DNA from: SBAX01 sp043806315
Lineage (GTDB): Bacteria; Planctomycetota; Phycisphaerae; UBA1845
Assembly (NCBI GenBank): GCA_043806315.1
Contig: JAZDHF010000167.1
Coordinates: forward strand, 1-21,785
Length of the DNA: 21,785 bases
Direction: 5' to 3'
The translations under genes and the position numbers were made by a program. Numbering within the stretch: the first letter of the stretch is position 1; each line of letters begins with the position of its first letter. The notes under the pieces were generated by a model, which worked only from the letters and a program-made list of their open reading frames with translations, made no database searches and was not told the DNA's origin. Of the stretch, positions 1-6,356 are shown in pieces.

Positions 1-421
1 ACTCGTAATCCCGGCACGACAGACCTTTGAGCACCTTCCGCAGGGCGGCGTCGTCCGCCCGCCGGGCATCCTGAAGCCCGGCATAGGTGCTCAGCGGAAC
101 CTCCTGGGCGCGGCGGGTGTCGCGCACTCGCGGCACGGGCACCGTCACTTTCTGGTCCGCCAGGTAGACCGACCCTTGTTGCTGGCCCCATCGGGCGTAC
201 CCGTGGATGCCGCCCTCGCGGCTGTAGCGCTCCCCGGCCAGGCGGACCACCTCTTCCTGGAGCAGCTCATTGACCGCCTTGAGCCCCAGCGGGATGAGGG
301 CCTGGATCATCGCCACCCGAACATCCGTGGCACACGCCTCCCGCCCCGGGACTACCACGCCGGCGGTTGCCGAGGTAAACCGCTTGCCCCTTCCTCCGAT
401 CCGAACGATACTCCTCTTCAT
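1..421 (-). CDS. IS256-family transposase, N-terminal part (cut by window edge)
   Basis: Reading down the minus strand from the ATG at 421 gives an open frame of 140 codons that runs off the left edge. The middle reads GERYSREGG, then HGYARWGQQQGSVYLADQKV, then VPRVRDTRR and KGLSCRDYE. This is the typical N-terminal half of IS256/mutator-type DDE transposases, which cut and paste or copy their own element; the catalytic acidic residues lie beyond the window. An AAGGAG Shine-Dalgarno sequence lies 7 nt upstream of the ATG (around 428-433), which supports this start. No frameshift or stop is seen in the visible part, so the copy may be intact. The gene lies directly downstream of the truncated-looking end of the 503-2365 gene, which suggests that the element inserted there. 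The family assignment is from recalled motif similarity, not a search. Confidence 0.85.
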   Translation of the reverse strand, partial: MKRSIVRIGGRGKRFTSATAGVVVPGREACATDVRVAMIQALIPLGLKAVNELLQEEVVRLAGERYSREGGIHGYARWGQQQGSVYLADQKVTVPVPRVRDTRRAQEVPLSTYAGLQDARRADDAALRKVLKGLSCRDYE

Positions 422-506
422 CACATGGCTCCTTGTCTGATGGACCTTTGACCACCATCATTCATGGAGCCGTTCGTCTTGAATTTCAACTAAGCGTAGC
501 ACTCAC
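422..506 (-). mobile_element. Probable left end of the IS256-family element
   Basis: These roughly 85 bases lie between the transposase start codon and the stop of the neighbouring secreted-protein gene. They hold the transposase ribosome binding site and, on the minus strand near 506, a start such as GAGTGCTACGCTTAGTTG, which resembles an insertion-sequence terminus. Neither the other terminal inverted repeat nor a target-site duplication is in the window, so the exact boundary is inferred. Confidence 0.4.
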
Positions 507-2365
507 CCGCTACCGACGTGATAAAAAGCATGAAAAGTATGAGATGAATCTCCAGTCAGACCGAAGCAATAAGACTCACAGTTAGTTGCAAATTTAGCTG
601 GTGCTGCAGCGGCCGCAATAGTCTTTCTTGTTTGCGTCAGACTTGAGTCGTAAATGTAAAGCACAAGGGAATCCGGGTCAGTTGAATTTGATCCGGCTTC
701 TTGTCGATAGTAGGTCAGAATTCCAATTTCGCCATCGTCGTTGGCGGCAAGGTCAATATCATTCGGAAAGTTACTAGAGGCGGTGTAGCTGCCGAGTGTG
801 ATGGGCGCCAACCAGCTGCCGCCGTTGTTTTGTGAGAACGCCACTTTATAGGTCACTCTATTACCAGTGCCCTTCTCTACCCAGCCAATTGCATCAAGCC
901 CGTGAGTTGGATCCGTGAGTGCCATATCAGCCATATCTAGAGTATCGTCCTGGAAAGGTTTGGAGTAAACAACAGTTGTTGGATTGCACGTCGACCAGTC
1001 CTGCGTGATGCACGCATTAATTAAGTAAGTGCCTACTTGCAAAGCAGTAAACTTCCATCGAAGATACGCTATCCCGCGAAGCCTGGATGCTCCAGGCGCC
1101 GTGCGAACCATGGATCCATGAAAAGTATCTGTAGGGTTCGTAGAATCAGGAGAACCGGTGGCTTGGTCGGACGGGTGGGTCAAATAAATATCCGGCGCCG
1201 CCACAATTCCATTTAAATCAACCGCAATCACCAAATCCTGAAAATCATACGCGGCGGAGGCAGTATTGGTGGTGCCAAGTTCAAACAAGATAAGAATTCT
1301 ATTTGGGCTGAGATAAACTCTGCCGTCTGGGTCGATGTAATCCCTTAAGATCGCCGAGATAGGCAGTTGACTTCCGTACGGCGGGTGAACGCCCTTTTGG
1401 GCAATTAGATTGTTTATGTTGTCGCCGTCGATGCAAACGATGGCGTTCGCGGAGTTACTGAGCACCTCGCGATGGAAGTCCGACCCGGTGAAGGGATCGT
1501 TGTCCCCATCGGCGTTGTCGGCGTCGAAGGCGGCGACGGCCTTGAAGACCAGCGCCCCGGTGTCCGTGCCCAGCGCCACCTGTTCGACGCCGCCGGCGGC
1601 GAGGTTGTTTCCGGCAAAGCGGGGCGCGAACTGGGTGTCGGTGACGAGTTTGCTCTCCAGTCGGACGGGGACCGGCCCGCGTACGCCGTAGCTGATCTGG
1701 ATTCCGAGCACCTGAATCTCACCGCCGACGGTGGTAGCAGCCACCCCACCCTGTCCGATGGTTGCGGCGGCGGGGTCGGCGTCGGGAGCAGACCACGGAT
1801 CGTCCTTGGGCTCGTCCGCGGGATCGGCTTCGGGTTGCAAAGCACGGAGTGGCGACAGCGTTCGAAACGGTTTGCGTTTGGGGCTTCGCCCGTGCGGGCG
1901 CTCGTAGAGGGGGACCATCGGGCCGCGGGGGTTGATGATGATGTCGCGATTGCCGTCGCCGTCGGGATCCTGAACCTTGACCGCCGTGTACGTCTGCTGG
2001 GCGTTAGCGGCGGGGGCCGCGAGCGCCAACAAAACCACGACGATGCAGAGGTTTGGCAAGCTCGATCGCCGGGCGCGCATCACCAGGGTAGCCGCGGTGA
2101 GCAGCAGAAGTGCCATGACCGTGAGGCCCCAAATACCTACGGTGGGCACGTTGCAACTGCTCCCCTCGACGGCACACGTGGTGCCGGTGCCGAGCGGCGA
2201 CCCGTTCTGTGCGGCGCAGTCCTCCGGAGTAAGTTCGATACAAGGATGCCCGGGGCGACAACACGCCTGGGCGTCGACTCCGGCGCGGGCGGTCGAGGCC
2301 CATGCGCCTACGATGAGCATGGTCAGCAGAGCAACAACACAACGCCGGTCCAATAGCGCGCACAT
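503..2365 (-). CDS. Secreted protein with internal IPTL-CTERM-like motif and second signal peptide; 3' end possibly truncated
   Basis: This is a 620-residue protein of unknown function. Residues 1-28 are a signal peptide (hydrophobic VVALLTMLIVG, then ASTARA). Residues 34-71 form a Cys-rich segment (CCRPGHPC, EDC, TTC, SSC). Residues 73-100 read VPTVGIWGLTVMALLLL and end in RARR, which resembles the IPTL-CTERM cell-surface sorting signal, normally the very C-terminus of a protein. Residues 103-122 are a second hydrophobic signal-like segment ending AAPAANA. The rest is an extracytoplasmic region with a Pro/Asp-rich stretch (about 158-200) and, late in the protein, an Asp-box-like SQNNGGSW, suggesting a sialidase-type propeller. 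The start has GGGAG 7 nt upstream and the promoter at 2421-2449. The 3' half is visibly AT-richer than the 5' half. The stop falls at the presumed edge of the insertion element, so the native C-terminus may be lost. Confidence 0.75.
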   Translation of the reverse strand: MCALLDRRCVVALLTMLIVGAWASTARAGVDAQACCRPGHPCIELTPEDCAAQNGSPLGTGTTCAVEGSSCNVPTVGIWGLTVMALLLLTAATLVMRARRSSLPNLCIVVVLLALAAPAANAQQTYTAVKVQDPDGDGNRDIIINPRGPMVPLYERPHGRSPKRKPFRTLSPLRALQPEADPADEPKDDPWSAPDADPAAATIGQGGVAATTVGGEIQVLGIQISYGVRGPVPVRLESKLVTDTQFAPRFAGNNLAAGGVEQVALGTDTGALVFKAVAAFDADNADGDNDPFTGSDFHREVLSNSANAIVCIDGDNINNLIAQKGVHPPYGSQLPISAILRDYIDPDGRVYLSPNRILILFELGTTNTASAAYDFQDLVIAVDLNGIVAAPDIYLTHPSDQATGSPDSTNPTDTFHGSMVRTAPGASRLRGIAYLRWKFTALQVGTYLINACITQDWSTCNPTTVVYSKPFQDDTLDMADMALTDPTHGLDAIGWVEKGTGNRVTYKVAFSQNNGGSWLAPITLGSYTASSNFPNDIDLAANDDGEIGILTYYRQEAGSNSTDPDSLVLYIYDSSLTQTRKTIAAAAAPAKFATNCESYCFGLTGDSSHTFHAFYHVGSG

Positions 2366-2412
2366 GATCGGTCTCCCTCGTGTCCACCTGTCGCTGACAA
2401 TGGGGGTCTCAA

Positions 2413-2449
2413 TAACGTGCAGTTTACAGCCGGAACGTTCTTATTGCAA
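2413..2449 (-). promoter_or_regulatory. Sigma70-type promoter for the 503-2365 gene with embedded palindrome
   Basis: On the minus strand a -35 hexamer TTGCAA (2449-2444) is followed after exactly 17 nt by TAAACT (2426-2421), with a start expected near 2413. The spacer contains the perfect 8-bp palindrome GAACGTTC (2433-2440), a possible operator half. This is read from sequence only. Confidence 0.5.
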
Positions 2450-2472
2450 GAGCAATTCCGCACCCTTGCGGG

Positions 2473-2521
2473 CACCCGTGAGGCTGTGAAGTTTGCGACG
2501 CACGGGTGGATGTCCTATAGT
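2473..2521 (+). promoter_or_regulatory. Promoter for cdaA-cdaR with flanking inverted repeat
   Basis: TTGCGA (2493-2498) and TATAGT (2516-2521) are separated by 17 nt and lie about 50 nt before the cdaA start, a good housekeeping-type promoter. The arms CACCCGTG (2473-2480) and CACGGGTG (2501-2508) are exact inverted repeats that bracket the -35 box, with the right arm inside the -35/-10 spacer. This is where a repressor operator would sit. Its function is inferred. Confidence 0.5.
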
Positions 2522-2568
2522 CCGCTTCACGCTGTTGATGAAACGAGGGGACACGGGGATGCACCCGC

Positions 2569-3453
2569 ATGGAGGCCGCAGCCTTGATGGCCCAGACCGA
2601 TGTTCTCAGCGGGATTCGCTTGTTTTTCGCGCGGGTGACCGATCGGCCGTGGGTCGCGCTGATTGAGTTGCTGCTCATTGGAAGCGTGGTCTATTCCGCC
2701 CTCCGCGCCCTCCAGGGAACCCGTGGCGCCCGGCTCGTCCGAGCGGTTCTGATCATCCTTGCCGTCAGCTTCGCCGTGGTGTGGTTGATCGCGGAGCGCT
2801 TCGGCTTCGAGCGCATCAACGCCCTTTATCCCTATTTCATCCTCGGCGTGTTCCTCGTGTCGCTCGTCGCGTTTCAGACGGAGCTACGCCGCTTGCTGCT
2901 CAAGATCGGCGAGGGGGCGTGGTTGCGGCGATGGATGCGAACGGGCGATGAAGTCATCGAGCCGTTGGTGACGGCGGTCGATCGTCTGGCGAAGAAGAAG
3001 ATCGGGGCGGTCATCGCCGTCGAACGCAGCGCCGAGGCCGGCGCCATCGTCGAATCCGGCGTGCCGCTCGATGCCGTGGTTTCCGCGGAACTTCTGGAGA
3101 CCATCTTCTGGCCCGGCAGCGCCTTGCATGACCTGGGCGTGATGATCAGCCAGGGGCGGATTCGAGCGGCGGGATGCCAGTTCCCGCTGGTCGAGTCCGC
3201 CGACGTGGATCGTTCCCTGGGCAGCCGCCACCGAGCCGCCATCGGCATGAGCCAGGAGACCGACGCCGTCGTCATCGTCGTCAGCGAGGAGACGGGCACG
3301 ATCTCCCTCGCGATCCACGGACGCCTGCGACGCGGTTTTACGGCGGAGACCCTGCGCGAGACCTTGACGAACGAGTTGGGCGGTGCTCCGGCCCGCTCCA
3401 AGATTCCCTGGCGAAACGCCAAGCCCGCCTCGACGGCGCGGGAGGTGGCGTGA
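2569..3453 (+). CDS. cdaA: Diadenylate cyclase, membrane-bound CdaA type
   Basis: CdaA-type enzymes condense two ATP molecules into the second messenger c-di-AMP. Three hydrophobic segments (about residues 30-50, 57-76 and 86-106) precede a DAC domain (about 115-265), the usual CdaA layout. The domain contains RHR at 220-222 in GSRHRAAIGMS, then VVIVVSEETGTIS. The other active-site motif, normally Asp-Gly-Ala in LHDGAVI, reads LHDLGVM (Asp188, Leu189, Gly190), so only the aspartate is kept in register. The start could be the ATG at 2569 or the ATG at 2587, which has GGAGG 11 nt before it; the six-residue difference does not affect the domains. The stop is 1 nt before the next gene, so the two are surely co-transcribed. 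The family is confident; whether the altered motif keeps full activity is not known. Confidence 0.9.
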   Translation: MEAAALMAQTDVLSGIRLFFARVTDRPWVALIELLLIGSVVYSALRALQGTRGARLVRAVLIILAVSFAVVWLIAERFGFERINALYPYFILGVFLVSLVAFQTELRRLLLKIGEGAWLRRWMRTGDEVIEPLVTAVDRLAKKKIGAVIAVERSAEAGAIVESGVPLDAVVSAELLETIFWPGSALHDLGVMISQGRIRAAGCQFPLVESADVDRSLGSRHRAAIGMSQETDAVVIVVSEETGTISLAIHGRLRRGFTAETLRETLTNELGGAPARSKIPWRNAKPASTAREVA

Positions 3454-3454
3454 G

Positions 3455-4477
3455 ATGGACCGACTTCGTCTGCTCGGCATGACCGCGGTGCTCACGCTCC
3501 TGATCTGGGCCAGCGCGGACAGCCTCGTGACCGACACGGCCTCGGTGGGGATCCAATTGAAGGCCACGCCCGCGGCCGGCGCCAACATGCTGATCCACAC
3601 CGATCCCACCGGGGAGCGTTTTGAGGTTCAAGTGTCCGGGCCTCGGCGGACCGTCCAGGCTGTGCGGGTGCGCGGCGCCTATCCGGTCCGGCTTCCGATC
3701 GAGGACCGTCCCACCGGCGAGGCGAAGATTCCCCTGGACCGCCATAGGTTGAAACGCGAGCTGTCCAACCAGTGGGCGGACTTCGGCGGTCTGACCGTTG
3801 TGTCGGTGAGTCCGGAAGTTCTGTCCGTCGTCATCGACCATGTAGTCACGAAAGACGTGGAGGTCGCGGCGAAGCGGCTGGCGCTGGCGTATGAGGCCGA
3901 GCCTCAGCTTCAGCGATCGACGGCCGTCGTTCAGATGCGCGAAAGCTCTCTCCCGACGCTGCCGCCGGGGCAGCCGCTGCAAATCGACATCGGGCCCGAC
4001 CTCGAGCGGCTCCTCAAGGACCAGCCGGTCGGAAAGAGCCTTACCGTGCGCGTTCCGCTGGACAACCGGCGTTTCGGCCCGGATGCGGAATTGACGCCCA
4101 ACGCGGTCGAAGTGACCGCGACGGTGCGGCCTCAGCGAAGCACCGAACGAGTGCCGACGGTTCCGGTGCTGGTGGCGATGAGCTTTGCGAATCTCGAAAA
4201 ACGCGTTCGCGCGGTGGCCCGCGACGGCAGCCCCCTTTCGCTCGTGACGCAGACGGTCACGGTGAGCGGGGCCACGGAGGACGTTCAGCGTCTCGTGCGC
4301 GGCGAGACGCGGGCGTACGGAGTCATCCAGCTCAAGGAAGACGATCTTCAGCAAATGGGCGTGCTCAAGGTCGCGACGCCGGAATACCACCTGCCGAAGG
4401 GGGTGGAGCTGGCCGAGGAGCCATCGCCAATAGAGTTTCAGTTGATTCCTGTCACCGGCACGGCAAAAACGCCCTAG
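3455..4477 (+). CDS. cdaR: YbbR-domain protein, CdaR-like regulator of CdaA
   Basis: This 340-residue protein has one N-terminal membrane segment (residues 6-22, LLGMTAVLTLLIWASAD) and a long extracytoplasmic beta-rich part. The segment SPEVLSVVIDHVVTKDVEV (about residues 122-140) is the characteristic YbbR-repeat pattern, and similar patterns recur, for example TPNAVEVTATVRP near 215. CdaR proteins bind and modulate membrane diadenylate cyclases, and the gene normally follows cdaA as it does here. The ATG at 3455 was chosen because GGAGG ends 9 nt upstream, the membrane segment then starts the protein, and an upstream in-frame ATG would overlap cdaA. In Firmicutes glmM comes next; here a 5S rRNA gene follows instead. 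Sequence identity to known CdaR appears low, so the name rests on domain pattern plus gene order. Confidence 0.75.
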   Translation: MDRLRLLGMTAVLTLLIWASADSLVTDTASVGIQLKATPAAGANMLIHTDPTGERFEVQVSGPRRTVQAVRVRGAYPVRLPIEDRPTGEAKIPLDRHRLKRELSNQWADFGGLTVVSVSPEVLSVVIDHVVTKDVEVAAKRLALAYEAEPQLQRSTAVVQMRESSLPTLPPGQPLQIDIGPDLERLLKDQPVGKSLTVRVPLDNRRFGPDAELTPNAVEVTATVRPQRSTERVPTVPVLVAMSFANLEKRVRAVARDGSPLSLVTQTVTVSGATEDVQRLVRGETRAYGVIQLKEDDLQQMGVLKVATPEYHLPKGVELAEEPSPIEFQLIPVTGTAKTP

Positions 4478-4529
4478 CGAGTCTCCTGCCGCTCTTCCTG
4501 GTCGTGCGATTTTCCGGAGAAAAGCCGGC

Positions 4530-4562
4530 TTGACGACGGGGAGTAGGGCGATAATATAAACA
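4530..4562 (+). promoter_or_regulatory. Promoter of the solitary 5S rRNA gene
   Basis: TTGACG (4530-4535) is followed after 16 nt by TAATAT (4552-4557) within an AT-rich run, which stands out against the GC-rich surroundings. The start expected 6-7 nt further coincides with the 5' end of the 5S RNA. This indicates independent transcription of the 5S gene. Confidence 0.65.
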
Positions 4563-4669
4563 TCGCGGTGACGATACGTGCGGGGAAACACCCGTTACCA
4601 TTCCGAACACGGAAGTGAAGTCCGCACGGCCGATGGTAGTCGCAAGGCGAGAGTAGGTGATTGCCGCAT
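4563..4669 (+). rRNA. rrf: 5S ribosomal RNA
   Basis: The core shows the universal 5S signature: GGGGAAACACCCGTTACCAT, CCGAACACGGAAGTGAAG, CCGATGGTAGT and GCGAGAGTAGG. Helix I pairs GCGGTGA (4565-4571) with TTGCCGC (4661-4667), with G-U pairs. Helix II pairs GTGCGG (4578-4583) with CCGCAC (4622-4627). The helix IV region is short (CGC AAG GCG), which makes the RNA about 107 nt, a little shorter than E. coli 5S. No 16S or 23S sequence lies next to it; it has its own promoter and terminator. Exact ends are estimated from helix I. Confidence 0.93.
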
Positions 4670-4683
4670 TTGTTTCTTGAAAG

Positions 4684-4706
4684 TACCCGCTTCGGCGGGT
4701 ATTTTC
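4684..4706 (+). terminator. Rho-independent terminator of the 5S rRNA gene
   Basis: A perfect 7-bp stem, TACCCGC (4684-4690) and GCGGGTA (4695-4701), closes a stable TTCG tetraloop and is followed by TTTTC. It starts 15 nt after the 5S 3' end. Confidence 0.85.
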
Positions 4707-4770
4707 GTGCGCTACGGTTCCGTGGGCCAAGGAAGGTTAGGCGCGGTCCGACCGACTCACGGAGCCCATG

Positions 4771-4802
4771 CCTCGAAGTGACACGGATCGTCACACCCGA
4801 GG
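4771..4802 (+). promoter_or_regulatory. Two-tier inverted repeat upstream of the 34-residue ORF
   Basis: CCTCG (4771-4775) pairs with CGAGG (4798-4802), and inside it GTGAC (4778-4782) pairs with GTCAC (4790-4794). The structure ends 28 nt before the ATG at 4831. It could be an operator or a leader hairpin; function unknown. Confidence 0.35.
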
Positions 4803-4830
4803 CCGTCCCTCCCTACTGGAAAGGTGCCCG

Positions 4831-4935
4831 ATGTTTGCTTCCCTGATAAGTTCGTTGCTGAGCAGCTTCCTACCCATGCTACTGCAGATCCTGTTCGGAG
4901 TTCTCTTCGGCGGCAGTACGAACACAGGCCAGTAG
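4831..4935 (+). CDS. Small hydrophobic protein, 34 residues
   Basis: This short frame starts MFASLISSLLSSFLPMLLQI and ends FGGSTNTGQ. It is a single hydrophobic/amphipathic segment (residues 2-27) with a polar Gly/Ser/Thr tail and no charged residue. GGAAAGG (4818-4824) lies 6 nt before the ATG, a strong ribosome binding site, which is the main argument that it is real. It sits between the 5S terminator and the convergent aminotransferase gene (64 nt to the latter's stop). Such peptides can be small membrane proteins, type I toxin-like peptides or membrane-binding amphipathic helices. I do not recognise a family. No convincing promoter is visible. Confidence 0.5.
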   Translation: MFASLISSLLSSFLPMLLQILFGVLFGGSTNTGQ

Positions 4936-4998
4936 CAGCTCGGCGTAGCAGGACGGTACGCGAGATACGGACAGGTTCAACTGCGCGCACGACGGGCG

Positions 4999-6114
4999 TC
5001 ATCCGGCGAGTTCGCGGATGATGGCGCAACCGCGGCGAACCTTTTCGTCGGGCGCAGCGTAGCTGATGCGGAAGTGCGTGTCGCGTTCGCTGAAGGCTTC
5101 GCCGGGGATGACCAAGAGCTTCTTTTCGATCGCCGCGGTGACGAACTCGGAAGCGGTGTTGAATCGCGGCGGGGCCTTGGGGAATACGTAAAATCCGCCC
5201 GCCGGTCGGACGAAGTCCACGACCCCGGTCAGCAGCTCACACACCAGGTCGCGCTTTCCGCGGTACTCGGCCACCCGCGCGGAGATGTCCGTGTCCATCG
5301 CCTCCAGGGCGCCGTACTGCGCCGGGTGCGGGGCGCACACATAGGTGTATTGCTGGAGTTTGGCCATCTCGGTGATGATTTCCGTCGGACCCGCCGCAAA
5401 ACCCATGCGCAACCCGGTCATGGCGTAGGACTTCCCATAGCCGCGGAGAAGGACCGTCCGCTCCGGCGCGAACGTCACCGGGCTGGCGATCGGCCCGTCG
5501 TACGTCAACAAGTTGTAGATTTCGTCGCAGAGGATCAGCAGGTCGTGTTGGCGGGCTAGATCGGCGAGCGCCCGCACATCCTCCCGGTCAAAGACCACCC
5601 CCGTCGGATTACCCGGCGAGCCGACGATCAACAGTTTGGTGCGCGGCGTCACGGCGGCTGCGAAACGTTCGGGATGCAATTGAAAATCGTCGTACAAGTC
5701 GACCGGGACCGGTACACCACCGGCCAGGCGCGCTAAGTGCTTGTAAGAGACGAAGGAGGGATCCCCGATGAGAACCTCATCGCCGGGATTCAGACAGGTC
5801 ATTAGCGCCAGAAACAGCCCGCCCGAGACGCCGGAAGTGACGAACAAGTCCGGTTCCCAATCGAACTCGGTCTTGAGCTGCTGAGCGATGCGCTTGCGAA
5901 GCTCGGGTATTCCCCGCGTGAGGGTGTAGCTGTTGCGGTTCGACTCGATGGCTCGGATCATCGCCCGTTTGACGTTGTCGGGCACGGGGAAGTCGGGCTG
6001 CCCGATGGAGAGGTCCACAGGGTCCGTCAACTGGGCCCCGAGGTCGAAGACGCGGCGGATGCCGGACGCTCCGATCGTTCGAACCCGATCCGCGATGAAA
6101 TCCCGTCCGCTCAT
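4999..6114 (-). CDS. PLP-dependent aminotransferase, class I/II (fold type I)
   Basis: This 371-residue enzyme transfers amino groups between an amino acid and a 2-oxo acid using pyridoxal phosphate, in the cytoplasm. Visible landmarks in order are: LSIGQPDFPVPDNV (35-48) and NSYTLTRGIPELR (61-73), typical of aspartate/aromatic/alanine-type aminotransferases; NPTG (169-172); CDEIY with Asp197 and Tyr200, which hold the cofactor; GYGKSYAMTGLRMGF with the Schiff-base Lys228; and the substrate carboxylate Arg349 in FRISY. Length is close to the family's usual 380-400. The second ATG of an ATGATG pair (6114) was chosen because AAGGA lies 6 nt upstream; the first is at 6117. The gene appears monocistronic, about 240 nt away from its upstream neighbour. 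Substrate specificity cannot be read from the sequence. Confidence 0.92.
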   Translation of the reverse strand: MSGRDFIADRVRTIGASGIRRVFDLGAQLTDPVDLSIGQPDFPVPDNVKRAMIRAIESNRNSYTLTRGIPELRKRIAQQLKTEFDWEPDLFVTSGVSGGLFLALMTCLNPGDEVLIGDPSFVSYKHLARLAGGVPVPVDLYDDFQLHPERFAAAVTPRTKLLIVGSPGNPTGVVFDREDVRALADLARQHDLLILCDEIYNLLTYDGPIASPVTFAPERTVLLRGYGKSYAMTGLRMGFAAGPTEIITEMAKLQQYTYVCAPHPAQYGALEAMDTDISARVAEYRGKRDLVCELLTGVVDFVRPAGGFYVFPKAPPRFNTASEFVTAAIEKKLLVIPGEAFSERDTHFRISYAAPDEKVRRGCAIIRELAG

Positions 6115-6356
6115 CATTGATCCTTCGCGCTGAGGTCGAGCCTCAGAACCAGCCGACTTCGTGCGTCCCCGCCGACCCTCCTGCAAGCCCCGTTCCTGGC
6201 GACCGCCACCGGCCCGCAGCGTGAGCCGCGGGGTCTCCGCCCCCGGCCAGCCCAGAGTCCCGTGGGGACGAGACAAAGTCAATCCCAGAGCACACGCACG
6301 TTGGATTCAAGTTCGGCCTGCCGCCCATGACAGCGACGGGATTGTGTAGCGGCGAT

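Noticed and set aside
1414..2387. Frameshift splitting the 503-2365 gene into two genes
   Set aside because: The frame runs uninterrupted across the junction of the sorting motif and second signal peptide; the internal ATG at 2080 has no convincing ribosome site.
3338..4591. 417-codon open frame on the minus strand
   Set aside because: Antisense to the well-supported cdaR gene and reaching into the 5S gene; Arg/His-rich without motifs.
4757..5029. 90-codon open frame on the minus strand over the 34-residue ORF
   Set aside because: Arg/Cys-rich with no motif and overlapping the aminotransferase end; the plus-strand peptide has the better ribosome site and composition.
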